DNA of 64,000 bases. It comes from Chitinophaga pinensis. GTDB taxonomy: Bacteria; Bacteroidota; Bacteroidia; Chitinophagales; Chitinophagaceae. The DNA lies in assembly GCA_945876095.1 (NCBI GenBank), contig CAMCMP010000006.1:62001-126000 (forward strand), in the 5' to 3' direction. The notes beneath the pieces are model-generated. The model was not told the origin of the DNA and did not search any database. It saw nothing but the letters and a program-made list of their open reading frames with translations. Shown in pieces: positions 35,963 to 46,400 of the stretch; positions within the stretch are counted from its first letter, which is position 1; each line of letters opens with the position of its first letter. The position numbers and the translations under genes are program-made.

Positions 35963-36793
35963 ATGGCGCCTCTTACTATTACCACTTTGCAAACCAATCT
36001 TATTTGGGAAAACAAAAACGCTAACCTTAAGTTGCTGGGGGAAAAAATAAACAACCTTCAAGAAAAAACTGAAATTGTTGTACTACCAGAAATGTTTACT
36101 ACCGGCTTTAGTATGCATCCTAAATTGTTTGCTGAAACAATGGAAGGTGAAACGATTCAATGGATGAAAGAGATTTCATCCGCTAATAAAATTATTTTAA
36201 CAGGAACTGTGATAATTGAAGAAGAAGGTAAATATTATAACCGGCTAATCTGGATGCTCCCCAATGGAGAATACGGTTACTACGACAAAAGGCATTTGTT
36301 TGGTTTGGCCGAAGAGGATAAACATTACACTGCTGGAAATAAGCGGTTAATCGCATCCGTTAAAGGTTGGAAAATAAATTTACAAATTTGCTATGATCTA
36401 CGGTTTCCAGCTTGGGCTAGAAATAAAATTACACCAATTGAAAAACCCATTGGGGAAGAAATTCATTCTGCTCATGACGTTAGACCTGAATTTGATGTTT
36501 TAATTTATGTAGCCAATTGGCCAGAAAGAAGAAGCCACGCATGGAAAACCTTACTATGCGCTAGGGCCATCGAAAACCAATGTTATGTGATAGGTGTAAA
36601 CAGAATAGGTGTAGACGGAAATAATATTAGTCACAGCGGAAACAGTTTAGTGATTGATCCTTTAGGTGAAGTTCTCTATCACATGGCAGACGAAGAAGAT
36701 ATTTTTACTATCACTCTTCAAAAAGAGTGGCTGAATGAAATAAGAAATAAATTTCCGTTTTGGAAAGATGCGGATGATTTTAATTTTCGTTAA
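35963..36793 (+). CDS. Omega-amidase-like nitrilase (YafV/NIT2 type)
   Basis: A 276-residue carbon-nitrogen hydrolase, cytoplasmic. The Glu-Lys-Cys triad is visible: Glu in VVLPEMFTTGF (near residue 44), Lys in YYDKRHLFGLAEED (near 106) and Cys in INLQICYDLRFPAW (near 143). The motif around FGLAEED and the CYDLRFP loop match YafV/NIT2-type omega-amidases that hydrolyse 2-oxoglutaramate or 2-oxosuccinamate for metabolite repair. A distinctive insert, IEKPIGEEIHSAHDVRPE, follows the Cys. The gene overlaps the convergent S41 gene by 14 bases. Confidence 0.9.
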   Translation: MAPLTITTLQTNLIWENKNANLKLLGEKINNLQEKTEIVVLPEMFTTGFSMHPKLFAETMEGETIQWMKEISSANKIILTGTVIIEEEGKYYNRLIWMLPNGEYGYYDKRHLFGLAEEDKHYTAGNKRLIASVKGWKINLQICYDLRFPAWARNKITPIEKPIGEEIHSAHDVRPEFDVLIYVANWPERRSHAWKTLLCARAIENQCYVIGVNRIGVDGNNISHSGNSLVIDPLGEVLYHMADEEDIFTITLQKEWLNEIRNKFPFWKDADDFNFR

Positions 36794-38306
36794 CCAAATT
36801 TTTACTATCTGCTATATTGGAAACCCGAATCAATTCTTTTACTGCCTGCATTTTTCTGTCTATATTTTTTCTTACTCCCTCTAGCGTAGGCGGAATATAA
36901 ATATCTGGCATAACGCCTCTCCCATTTTTTGGAACATGATTAAATTGAACTAATTTAAATAGCGGTAGCCTAACTCGTAATTTAGTAATTGGTAAAGTAA
37001 TATCAGGGATCATTATACCGCTGTTGCCGTGCCATCCACCTCCTGTTTCTTCTCCTATCAACTTTACATTTTCCTGTCCTTTTACTGCACTACAAAAAAG
37101 AGTAGATGCGGAAAAAGTAGGTCCGCTCGTAAGTACATACACCTGACCATTAAAATGATGGTTGGACTTAGGATGATACCAATGTCTTTCCCAATATCCA
37201 AAATGATAATATCCATCAGTGTGTTTTCTAGTTAGAAATAGAAGGGTAAGGTTATTAAAAAACCCTTGCTTGATATTAGTAGAAAAAGGGGAAAGGTTTT
37301 TTGCAACTGCATAAGCAGTATCTGCCACTTTAAATTTTGTGTGACGAATATATTGTAAAAGCTTTATATAAATTGGCACATCGCCACCTCCATTACTCCT
37401 CAAATCAATAATTAAATGAGCGATATTTTGTTGACTTATCTTTTTAAAAGATTGTTGAATAAATGAACGCAAGTGAAGTGATTCTCCATTTGAAAAAGTA
37501 TTTAATAATAAAGTTGCCGTATTTAAAGTAGTATCTATTATTAGCGATCGCTCTGATTCTCTTTTTTCAATTTTTTTCTTTTTTCTAGACGGCCTCTGAA
37601 AATTAATCAATCGCTGGCGTCTCCATGCCGTATCCAAAAGGGGATTGTACATCGGTAGGAATGCCGTTTTTTTAATCCCATCAGCATCAATATAGCCTAC
37701 TGAATAATTATTATATATTCCAAAAATATATCGGTGATACAATGGGAAATTACTGCTAAGACGGATATAATTTGCACTTTCTGAATACCCATCTAATGGA
37801 AGGTATTGCATCATTTGAGAAATCAATTCTTTATTACTAACACCATTTACTGAAGTTATTAAGGCGCCTCTTTTAATGAGACTATCTTTTCGATTAAGGT
37901 TTCCCGTTACCACCATTGTATCACCCCAAATTTTTAAAAACAATGGGAAAGAGGGCACCCTTTTTCCTCTTATATTTTTATTCCAACTTTTACTCATTCC
38001 AAAGCTAGTATGGCCACAATGAATTTTATTTGATAGTGGAGCCAATACTTTCCAGCCAAACTGAAGCTCGGTCATAGAATCAGAAATGACATGATAGATA
38101 CTGTCAAAGTAATAATTCATGCTGTCTTTAGGAGTGTACCAATAAAGTGCAGGGTGTTTTTTTTCTAAAATGTTTCTTAATAGCGTGTAGTCTTGTTGTA
38201 ATTGTTCTTTCGAAAACTTTTTGGCTGAGTCAAAATTTTTACTTGTAAAACAGCCTGTGAATAGGAGCAAACATAATATAAACAGTAAGAAATTTTCTTT
38301 TTGCAT
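36780..38306 (-). CDS. S41-family C-terminal processing-like peptidase, lipoprotein
   Basis: A 508-residue protein with a lipoprotein signal (LLFTGC, acylated Cys near residue 19). An N-terminal helical region and a weak PDZ-like segment (KRGALITSVNGVSNKELI, about 142-159) precede the tail-specific protease core: LIIDLRSNGGGDVPIY and the catalytic Ser in TSGPTFSASTLF (near residue 398). LIGEETGGGW follows. The Lys of the classical Ser/Lys dyad is not certain from eye. It likely acts in the periplasm on peptides or proteins. Its 3' end overlaps the nitrilase gene by 14 bases. Confidence 0.85.
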   Translation of the reverse strand: MQKENFLLFILCLLLFTGCFTSKNFDSAKKFSKEQLQQDYTLLRNILEKKHPALYWYTPKDSMNYYFDSIYHVISDSMTELQFGWKVLAPLSNKIHCGHTSFGMSKSWNKNIRGKRVPSFPLFLKIWGDTMVVTGNLNRKDSLIKRGALITSVNGVSNKELISQMMQYLPLDGYSESANYIRLSSNFPLYHRYIFGIYNNYSVGYIDADGIKKTAFLPMYNPLLDTAWRRQRLINFQRPSRKKKKIEKRESERSLIIDTTLNTATLLLNTFSNGESLHLRSFIQQSFKKISQQNIAHLIIDLRSNGGGDVPIYIKLLQYIRHTKFKVADTAYAVAKNLSPFSTNIKQGFFNNLTLLFLTRKHTDGYYHFGYWERHWYHPKSNHHFNGQVYVLTSGPTFSASTLFCSAVKGQENVKLIGEETGGGWHGNSGIMIPDITLPITKLRVRLPLFKLVQFNHVPKNGRGVMPDIYIPPTLEGVRKNIDRKMQAVKELIRVSNIADSKNLVNEN

Positions 38307-38325
38307 GAATGGTTATGAAAAATAA

Positions 38326-39357
38326 TTAGTTCGAAAGATGATTCCATCCCTGAGCAACTAATGCATGTTTGTTTCCTCCACGAGTTAATATATGAGTCCC
38401 TTCTTCTGCTTCGGTCATGTATCCAATTACACTAATCTGTTCGTTCAATAAAATTTTATCATAATCCGTTTGCGATAATGTAAACAACAACTCATAATCT
38501 TCTCCGCCACTTAGTGCACATGCTGTAGGATCTAATTCAAGTTTGTATGCAAATTGACGGGCCTCTTCATGGACTGGTATTTTATCTTCATAAATAATAC
38601 AGCCAAGATTACTTTGCTTACAAATATGCAATGTTTCACTACTAAGCCCATCGCTTACATCTATCATAGAGGTTGGCATAATTTCACTTGCTGCGAAAAA
38701 TTCGATGATATCTTTTCTTGCTTCTGGCTTTAAGAGTTTTCCTACTATAAATGCTTGATCTTCTAAGTCGGGCTGAGAGCCTGTCTCTGCGAAAATTCTT
38801 TTTTCCCTTTCTAAAATGGTCAGTCCTAAAAATGCGCCTCCTAAAAAACCACTCACACATAAAAGATCCCCTTTTTGAGCAGTACTTCTTTTTACATATT
38901 TATCAGGTGCCACTTCTCCGATGGCTGTAATTGAAATGACAAATCCCTTTTGAGAAGAGGTGGTATCTCCACCCACCAAATCAACTTCGTATTTTTCACA
39001 AGCTGCATAAACGCCTTCATAAAACTCATCCATAGCCTCTAGACTAAAACGATTACTAAATGCAATGCTCAAAGTAATGTGCGTTGGCACCGCATTCATA
39101 GCATATATATCACTCAGATTAACCACAACACTTTTATATCCTAGATGCTTTAGAGGAGTATACATTAAATCAAAATGAATTCCTTCTACCAACATGTCGG
39201 TAGTTATAACCGTTTGTTTTCCAAAATGATCTATTACCGCTGCATCATCACCTACACTCAATACCGTAGAGGCAAGCTTGGTTTCATTATTTTGTGTAAG
39301 ATGATCTATAAGACCAAATTCTCCAAGAGAAGATATTTCAGTGCGTTCGTTACTCAT
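38326..39357 (-). CDS. thiL: Thiamine-monophosphate kinase
   Basis: A 343-residue enzyme making thiamine diphosphate from thiamine monophosphate. It shows the PurM-like fold signatures: GEFGLIDHLT at the start, VGDDAAVI (near 38-45), TTDMLVEGIHFD (near 54-65), LVGGDTTSS and the late ALSGGEDYELLFT. Length is typical. The S41 gene begins 20 bases downstream on the same strand, so cotranscription is possible. No other thiamine genes are present in the window. Confidence 0.94.
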   Translation of the reverse strand: MSNERTEISSLGEFGLIDHLTQNNETKLASTVLSVGDDAAVIDHFGKQTVITTDMLVEGIHFDLMYTPLKHLGYKSVVVNLSDIYAMNAVPTHITLSIAFSNRFSLEAMDEFYEGVYAACEKYEVDLVGGDTTSSQKGFVISITAIGEVAPDKYVKRSTAQKGDLLCVSGFLGGAFLGLTILEREKRIFAETGSQPDLEDQAFIVGKLLKPEARKDIIEFFAASEIMPTSMIDVSDGLSSETLHICKQSNLGCIIYEDKIPVHEEARQFAYKLELDPTACALSGGEDYELLFTLSQTDYDKILLNEQISVIGYMTEAEEGTHILTRGGNKHALVAQGWNHLSN

Positions 39358-39418
39358 TGATAAAAATATTTTTAAATAATCTAAATGATCAATACAATTT
39401 TTCTCTAAGAAAAATTAG

Positions 39419-40225
39419 TTACTTACTTGCAACAAATCTTTTGCTATCCCATTCTGACGGATTATTAATTAACTCCAGCATTTCATCATGTATTTTTCCA
39501 TTGGTAGCTAATAATTGGGGTTGATAAACTGAATAGTGATTTCCTTTAAAGTCGGTTACCTTTCCTCCGGCTTCTTCTACCATTAAAAATCCTGCTGCAC
39601 TATCCCATGCCTGTAAGACATGTTCATAAAAACCATCAAATCTACCTGCTGCCACCCAGCATAAATCTAAAGCTGCACTTCCTATTCTTCTAAGTGCAAC
39701 GCCTCTTCTAATTAAAGTGTTAAATACTTCCAAACCACCATTAGGAGAATTTATATAGGTATAAGGAAATCCAGTAGCAAGGCAACTATCCATCACGGCT
39801 GATTTATTTCCTACCTGAATAGGCTTATCATTTAGTGTTGCGCCTTTCCCCTTTTCAGCGAAAAAAAATTCGTTCATATTTGGGTTGTAAACAGCTCCCA
39901 TCACGATTGTTCCGTTATGCTCCAATCCAATACTAATACAGCAAAGAGGTATTCCATTAGCAAAATTCACCGTGCCGTCAATAGGATCAATAATCCATTT
40001 GTATTCACTATCCATTTTTATTTCACCAGACTCTTCACTTAAAATGAAATGATCTGGAAAATCTTTTCTGATAACTTCAAAAATTGCTTTTTCAGAAGCA
40101 TGGTCTGCCTCTGTTACTGGATTATTAATTCCCTCTTTATTAGTAATTTTAAAACTGCCATTAAAAAATCGCTGTAATTCAATTGCTCCCGCTTCGGTTG
40201 CTTTTATTAACGTGTTTTTAATCAT
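39419..40225 (-). CDS. Inositol-monophosphatase-family phosphatase
   Basis: A 268-residue magnesium-dependent phosphatase. Family motifs are present: VTEADHASEKAIF, ILSEESGE, the metal motif WIIDPIDGTVNFANG (DPIDGT, near residues 85-90) and the C-terminal WDSAAGFLMVEEAGG. Substrate may be inositol phosphate, another sugar phosphate or 3'-phosphoadenosine-type nucleotides; the sequence does not decide. The -7 box TATCTTTG sits four bases before its ATG, suggesting a leaderless transcript. Confidence 0.9.
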   Translation of the reverse strand: MIKNTLIKATEAGAIELQRFFNGSFKITNKEGINNPVTEADHASEKAIFEVIRKDFPDHFILSEESGEIKMDSEYKWIIDPIDGTVNFANGIPLCCISIGLEHNGTIVMGAVYNPNMNEFFFAEKGKGATLNDKPIQVGNKSAVMDSCLATGFPYTYINSPNGGLEVFNTLIRRGVALRRIGSAALDLCWVAAGRFDGFYEHVLQAWDSAAGFLMVEEAGGKVTDFKGNHYSVYQPQLLATNGKIHDEMLELINNPSEWDSKRFVASK

Positions 40226-40229
40226 AGTA

Positions 40230-40237
40230 CAAAGATA
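40230..40237 (-). promoter_or_regulatory. Leaderless-type -7 box for the inositol-monophosphatase-like gene
   Basis: Minus-strand TATCTTTG matches TAnnTTTG and ends four bases before the ATG at 40225. Confidence 0.55.
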
Positions 40238-40321
40238 AGCTAAGCGCTATTGTATTTATTTTTTTATGCCTTTTATATCGGGCCAACAAATTGAAGTCAA
40301 TTTTTTAGGCTTCTTTTCCAG

Positions 40322-40660
40322 CTACTGTTTAAGCCTAAACTTAATCATTTTGTTAATTAGTGAATGTGGAATTGGCTTTCCAATAGGAAACTGAATAGCG
40401 CCTTTAGAAGTAACAGAATTTGTGAGTTCAGAAGAAAAATGAATAATTACTGATGCCGTTGGATAAAATCCGATATAATTTTTATAGGCTCCGAAATGAA
40501 GCAGATTACCCCTGAAAGTGAATGGAGGCATCCCATATTTAATAGTCCCTTCGGCATCGGGGGCCGCTTTCTTTATTGCCAACCTTAGCCTTGTTAAAAT
40601 TGCTTGTGTGGACTCAGGGAAGGCGCCAATATATTCATCCATATTTTTTGAGTAGTTCAT
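40322..40660 (-). CDS. DUF1801 family protein
   Basis: A 112-residue single-domain DUF1801 protein, cytoplasmic. Diagnostic segments are AIKKAAPDAEGTIKYGMPPFTF (about 28-49, quoted region includes the YGMPxF motif) and FGAYKNYIGFYP, followed by the GAIQFPIGKPIP stretch. Members include YdhG and frataxin-like proteins of uncertain role. The window's second DUF1801 protein, at 20357, shares the GMPxxTF motif but has an extra C-terminal YdeI-like domain. Confidence 0.85.
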   Translation of the reverse strand: MNYSKNMDEYIGAFPESTQAILTRLRLAIKKAAPDAEGTIKYGMPPFTFRGNLLHFGAYKNYIGFYPTASVIIHFSSELTNSVTSKGAIQFPIGKPIPHSLINKMIKFRLKQ

Positions 40661-40710
40661 ATTTGTTCTATTAAAAAAATTTCAGGAATGATAAATATTA
40701 TACTCAGCTA

Positions 40711-41307
40711 CTATTTCAATTTTCTAGTTAATAAATCTTTTAACTCATTCTCCCATTCAGATTTTAATATGCTTAATACAATGCTATCTCTTCTAGTGCC
40801 ATCAGCACGAACTCCATTACTTCTCAAAACTCCTTCGACTTTGCAGCCGATACTTTTCATTGCTGAGATGCTTCTTTGATTGTTAGCGTCTGCCCTAAAT
40901 TCAACTCGCTGCATCCCTAGTTTATCAAATGCAAATTTTAACAACAAAAACTTGCAATGTTTATTTAGACCTGAACCTTGAAATTTTTTGCCGTACCAAG
41001 TATATCCAATTAGTAAGGATTTATCATTGGTCTGAATGTCATAAAATCTAGTACTGCCTACGTATTGATTATTTAGTTTATCAAAAACGATAAATGGATA
41101 TTCTTTTTCCGATAATCTACCTTCAATCGCAAGTTGTATGTAATTAATTAGGCCCTCTTTGCCAACTGCATGAATCATTGAATAAGTCCATAGTTCCGGT
41201 TCGTGAAGTGAAAAGGGAAGTAAATTTTCTACGTCTTCGAGAATCAAGGGCCTTAGAATTACTCTTTCATTTTCAAGAATATAATTTTCATTGAATTGTA
41301 AATTCAT
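40711..41307 (-). CDS. RimJ/RimL-type GNAT acetyltransferase
   Basis: A 198-residue acetyltransferase of the RimJ/RimL subgroup. The N-terminus (ERVILRPLILEDVENLLPF) and the late block KFAFDKLGMQRVEFRADANNQRS (near 128-150) are typical, as is the AMKSIGCKVEGVLR tail. Cytoplasmic. Members acetylate protein N-termini or small molecules; the target is not readable here. Confidence 0.88.
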   Translation of the reverse strand: MNLQFNENYILENERVILRPLILEDVENLLPFSLHEPELWTYSMIHAVGKEGLINYIQLAIEGRLSEKEYPFIVFDKLNNQYVGSTRFYDIQTNDKSLLIGYTWYGKKFQGSGLNKHCKFLLLKFAFDKLGMQRVEFRADANNQRSISAMKSIGCKVEGVLRSNGVRADGTRRDSIVLSILKSEWENELKDLLTRKLK

Positions 41308-41550
41308 AGATATCTGTCTGGTTGAATGATTTAGAAAAAATTTTTTTTATATAATCGACTCTCAAAAATTCGTACCCTTAAATTTGGCAACACTATTGAT
41401 CAAAATGAATCGATAAAAAACTGCTAAATAATCTGTCAAATGATTAATGATTTCTTGGATTATTAGTAAAATAAAGTTAGCTAATTATGTGTGAAATTCC
41501 TTTCGGAATAGAGTGCTTTTACTTTTTTGCCTTGCTACAAAAAAGTAACA

Positions 41551-41650
41551 AAAAAATCAATCCGCCGCGGCGGACTAAAATCAAGGAACTCGCCGGGAGA
41601 GTTTGTTACTTTAAAGGAAGTTTGCCTCCGCCGCGGCGGATTGATTTTTT
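41551..41650. repeat. REP/MITE-like element with 24-bp inverted arms
   Basis: Two perfect 24-bp inverted arms at 41551-41574 and 41627-41650 enclose 52 bases. Each arm holds its own 14-bp GC-only-core palindrome, TCCGCCGCGGCGGA, and the arm's outer end is A/T-rich (AAAAAATCAA). The GC core contrasts sharply with the AT-rich surroundings. The flanking text GCTACAAAAAAGTAACAAAA resembles interspersed repeats seen in other Bacteroidota (remembered). It sits in the 669-base gap before recA's 3' end. An accidental ORF crosses it. Confidence 0.85.
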
Positions 41651-41919
41651 AACGGCTGATAATTCACATTTCTAGCACTTTTTATTCGAGGGCGTTGCTG
41701 AATGGTTGCATACGACTTTTTGCGGGTTGGCTATCTATTCAAACTACTAATTTAATTAAACTTAGAACCATCTTAAATATTTCAAAAATATCCTCTGACT
41801 AAATTAATTTTTCAAATATGTAATAAAACAAAATCACTATTGAATTTTGATCAAAGGTGAATTTAAATTCATTTTGTTATCTGAGAATTTTCAAAAATTA
41901 TAATGAAAGAATATTATAC

Positions 41920-41947
41920 AAAAAAGCCATCCCTTTCGGAATGGCTT
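41920..41947 (-). terminator. Intrinsic terminator of recA
   Basis: Minus strand: AAGCCATTCC, a GAAA tetraloop, GGGATGGCTT, then a T-run. The 10-bp stem includes one G-U pair. It lies about 30 bases past the recA stop codon. Confidence 0.88.
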
Positions 41948-41976
41948 GTATTTACTAACCCCTAATAAATTATTAC

Positions 41977-42978
41977 TTACACTGCCATTGTCTCGGCTAT
42001 CTTAGCCCTGATCTTCACCTCAATTTCTTTCGCCATTTCTGGATTGTCAAGCAACAATTGTTTAACGGAATCTCTTCCTTGTCCTAATTTATTGCTATCG
42101 TAACTAAACCAGCTACCGCTTTTTTGAACAATGCCAAACTCTACGCCCATGTCAATAATTTCTCCGGTCTTGGAAATTCCTTCTCCAAAAATGATATCAA
42201 ATTCAGCCTGACGAAAAGGTGGTGCTACTTTATTTTTTACGATTTTAACTTTTACACGATTTCCTATCGCTTCATCTCCGTCCTTTATCTGTGCCATTCT
42301 ACGAATATCCAGTCTTACTGAAGCATAAAATTTCAATGCATTTCCTCCTGTGGTTGTTTCAGGGTTACCAAACATTACTCCAATTTTTTCTCTCAGCTGA
42401 TTAATAAAAATGCAACAGCAGTTAGTTTTAGAAATTGTAGCCGTCAGTTTTCGAAGCGCCTGACTCATTAACCTTGCATGCAAGCCCATTTTACTGTCTC
42501 CCATTTCACCTTCCAACTCACTCTTAGGTACCAAGGCTGCTACCGAATCAATTACTACTACATCTACAGCGCCTGATAAAATTAAGCGATCGGCAATTTC
42601 CAGCGCCTGCTCACCATAATCGGGCTGAGAGATAAGTAAATTGTCAATATCAACTCCTAATTTTTGAGCATAAGCACTATCAAAAGCATGCTCGGCATCT
42701 ATAAATGCACACATGCCCCCCTTTTTTTGTGATTCCGCTATAACATGCGTTGCTATCGTTGTTTTTCCACTGCTCTCTGGACCATAAATCTCAATTACTC
42801 TTCCTTTTGGCAAACCTCCAATTCCTAATGCAACATCTAATCCTAGTGATCCTGTTGAAATTACCTCTTGCTCCACATGTGGCTTATCACCCATTATCAT
42901 TACCGATCCTTTGCCAAAATCCTTGTCGATTTTGTCCATTGTTAACTTTAAGGCCTTTAATTTTTCTGCGTTACTCAT
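41977..42978 (-). CDS. recA: Recombinase RecA
   Basis: A 333-residue strand-exchange ATPase for homologous recombination and SOS signalling. Walker A GPESSGKT is at residues 66-73, with the conserved [13 protein letters not shown], the DNA-binding loop region around [19 protein letters not shown] and the [20 protein letters not shown] block (quoted parts). It is complete but with a short C-terminal tail. A -7 box lies 58 bases upstream, and a strong terminator follows. It is not cotranscribed with recX. Confidence 0.98.
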   Translation of the reverse strand: MSNAEKLKALKLTMDKIDKDFGKGSVMIMGDKPHVEQEVISTGSLGLDVALGIGGLPKGRVIEIYGPESSGKTTIATHVIAESQKKGGMCAFIDAEHAFDSAYAQKLGVDIDNLLISQPDYGEQALEIADRLILSGAVDVVVIDSVAALVPKSELEGEMGDSKMGLHARLMSQALRKLTATISKTNCCCIFINQLREKIGVMFGNPETTTGGNALKFYASVRLDIRRMAQIKDGDEAIGNRVKVKIVKNKVAPPFRQAEFDIIFGEGISKTGEIIDMGVEFGIVQKSGSWFSYDSNKLGQGRDSVKQLLLDNPEMAKEIEVKIRAKIAETMAV

Positions 42979-43036
42979 TGTTTTAGTTTTTTTAAGTGAT
43001 GTATCTAGTTATGCGTTGTAAAAATAAGCTCCGACA

Positions 43037-43044
43037 CAAAGATA
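43037..43044 (-). promoter_or_regulatory. Candidate -7 box for recA
   Basis: Minus-strand TATCTTTG matches TAnnTTTG, 58 bases before the ATG. A TTG at 43060-43062 is 15 bases upstream, slightly short. No LexA-type palindrome was recognised. Confidence 0.45.
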
Positions 43045-43118
43045 TATCTTTTCTTTTATCAACACTAATTTTTTTAGTATTTTTTAGTAAAAAATTTAGC
43101 TAAGCGCTTTTTTAAAGT

Positions 43119-43150
43119 AAAAACCCTATTCCGAAAAGATGGAATAGGGT
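43119..43150 (-). terminator. Probable terminator for the HEAT/cytochrome c gene
   Basis: A perfect 10-bp stem (ACCCTATTCC with its complement) around an eight-base loop, then TTTT on the minus strand. It lies about 270 bases past the stop of the upstream minus-strand gene. The remaining gap 43151-43416 shows nothing else. Confidence 0.65.
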
Positions 43151-43416
43151 ATAAAATAGGATGAGAATATTGCCTTGCTTTTTAAAACCTTAGGGTAAAG
43201 GATCAAAACGGGCAAAAATTTAGCATTGTTATGTCGTAAGCAATTTCTTCTTTAAATTGGATATACCAAATTGACGACAGTTTATTGAATAAAACAATAC
43301 CACAAACTGTTATTTTTTTATTACTAAGGTTGCTTTTTTCTGTTTTTTTGATTTTATAATCCAAAACCCTATCGTATATAGTTTTATATATATTTGATAT
43401 GCACTTTCTAATTATT

Positions 43417-46400
43417 CTAGTCTGTCTCCAAGGTAGATAAAAAACTTACTAGATCTCTTATCTCTTTTTTAGTAAGGTAATTTTTAACCTCCAACATACT
43501 TGAAGCTGCATTTTCCCTTTTCATGATATCTTTTTTAGCAATCACCTGCTTAGGATTATTGCCAGATTTTATATTGATACTAGAATTGTTTTCACTTTCC
43601 ATTATACCCGAAACCGATTGTCCATTTTTAAGGGTAAGGTTAACAACACCATATCCTGGAGCCAATCGCGCACTTGGATTAATTAAAGATTCAAGTATCA
43701 ACTGTCTAGAAAGTCTTTTGGCAACTCCATTCAATCGAGGTCCCGCATTACCGCCTTTATCGTCGTATGCATGACATTTTATACACTGACTTGTTTCCCC
43801 CTTAAAAAAGAGTCGCTTTCCTTTATCTGCATCTCCACCATACAAGGCTCCAGCATAGGCTGCCATTAAAGCATCTTTTGATAATTTGTCGCTTGCTACT
43901 TTATATCTTGAAATCAATTCAGTAGAACGACTGCTGTCAATAGCCTCCGATAGTTCTAATAAAATATCAGGAGGAAGTTGATTCGTTTCCATCTGATGAA
44001 GCAATGATTCAAAAACTAAACGAGTCTTTTGAATAGGTAATTTTCCAAGCGTTAGCAATGACTCCTGTCTTTCTTCCATCGTCTTTGTTTTAATTACTTC
44101 CGAAAGCAATGAAACCATTAACTCTTGTGAAATATTCATTTTTTTCAAAAACCCAATGCCTGCTACTCTTACCATTTTATCCTTATCTACTGTAGCCATT
44201 TTAATGGCATCGCTTATTCTAGCATCTTGCATTGAAGCAATTGCTCTTAATGCCTCTACCCTTACTGTTGCAGACGTATCCTTGTTAAGCATTTCCAGCA
44301 AAGTATTTGCACCTTCCTTAATAGATAGTTTGCTGACGGCTTTTGTTGCGCTTGCTCTAACAATAAATTCTTTACTCTTTAATAATTGAATTACTGAAGA
44401 ACCTACTTTGTTTTTTAATATTAATGAGTCTCTTTGAATAACACCTCTATATCTTCCATCCACCCTATCCAATACGGATGGCTTTGACCAGGTACTGATG
44501 GTTTCGATTGATTCTGCCCTCATTTTCTCTGGATTATTTTCTTTCAAAGAATAGTCAAGTAAATTTTGAAGCGCTTGCTCATTTCCTGCTCGAAGATTGG
44601 CATTGATTGCTCTTCTTATTAATGCCTCATTAGTAAATTGAGTTTTAGTAAGTAAATTTCCTAGAGCAGGCAACGCGTCTTTAATTGAAAGGTCGTCATT
44701 AATAGCTCGCGCAGTTTCGGTTACTACAAACTCATCTGTATCATTTAAAAAAATCGCAATGGCTGGGCTGCCCATTCTTCTTAAAGCTACCACTGCTGCA
44801 ATGCGTAATGCGCGAGATTTATCTTTTGATAACGCAACCAGTGGGGCTGATTTTCCTATTCTTGCTAATGCTAAACATCCCGCATGACGCAAGTACGCAT
44901 CTTGATCATTGTTATCCCTTAGCATTTCTATAATTGATTCTATCGCTGGTTCATACACAATTCTTCCCAATGCTTCTGCTGCAAAAAAACGAGTTCTACT
45001 ACTTGAATCTTTTAATAAAGGCATCAGGTATTTACCCGCATCCGCCAATCTTGTGTCGCCAATCCATTTGGCTGCTTGGGCCCTAATCTCTGCATCAGAA
45101 TCTTTTAGCAATGGAAATAAAAGCTTTCCCCGTTTTTTATCTTGACGAGCAAGTTGACTAATGCCCCAGATAGCATGAATCTTGGCAAATTGATTACTAT
45201 TTTCATTCAATACTTTTTCAAATATCGAAGCGCCTTCGGCTCCATGATTCACTAATTCAAATTGTGCTTTTAATCTAATCCTCATATCTGCATTCATCAA
45301 TAAGGCCTTCAACTGTTGCAAAGAATATTTAGTAATATCAGCTGCTAATAACATTTTGGTTTGAGCCCTTTCTTCCGTTGCAGATCCTTTGATATCGTCC
45401 ATCTTCCAAATACGCCCATAACTGGTAGCATCCCATCCATCAATCCAGTCGGCTATATAAAGTGCTCCATCTGGACCAAAATCAAGACCAGTAGGTAGAA
45501 TGCCGCCCACTACTTTTTTATTTTCTCCTAGTTCAAAGCCTGCACCATGAGGATTTAATTTAAAAGAATAAACACCAGACTTGGCAGGATTACCAACAAA
45601 CTTTGCTACAAAAAAAGTATTCTTATACGCAGGTGATAAGGCTGTTCCAGGATTATATACCACCCCTGCAGGGCCGCTTTCAAAATTCTCAATACAAGGA
45701 ATTATATATGCCGCTTGTCCTTCAAATCGAGGCATCCACATTTTTTCATCCATCCATACTTTATAACCGTTGTTGTCCTTGTCTCTATATTTTCCATACT
45801 GCCAATTGCTTCTCCAGCCAGCATCTGAACCATTTACAATATATACTAACCTTTCTTTTTCGCCTGCATGGTCTCCATCATTGTCTTCGCTAATCAAATT
45901 GGCATACTCATCAAATGCAAACTCATGGGTGTTTCGAAGTCCAGATGCAAAAATTTCAAAATCGCTTCCGTCAGGATTAGCTCTTGCAATAACCCCACTA
46001 TTAGGGTACTCCCATTTTTTTCCTGTCTTGTCTTTTCCATTAAAGCCAATATCGCCAATCTGCCAATAGATACGGCCATCTGGACCCATTTCTACTCCTG
46101 ACATTCCATGTCCACCAAATCCTATATGAACTCCATAACCACTTGAAATGGATGTTTTTTCATCTGCTATTCCATCGCCATTGCTATCTTTCATTCTCCA
46201 TAAATCAGGTGCTACGCCAACATAAAGATCCTTGCCATTAATTAAAACACCGCCGGCCACGTCCGTTACCTCATCATGAAAATCATCTACTACCAACTGC
46301 GACTTATCAGCAACACCATCGCCATTTACATCTTCCACCCGATATACTTTTTCTTTTTCCACCAGCATATCTCTCCAATCATGAGAGCTATCTTTATTCA

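Noticed and set aside
41487..41675. A 62-residue plus-strand ORF crossing the REP-like element before recA
   Set aside because: Its coding part is created by the inverted arms, and the translation is a low-complexity product of the repeat (Pro/Arg-rich). No family resemblance.
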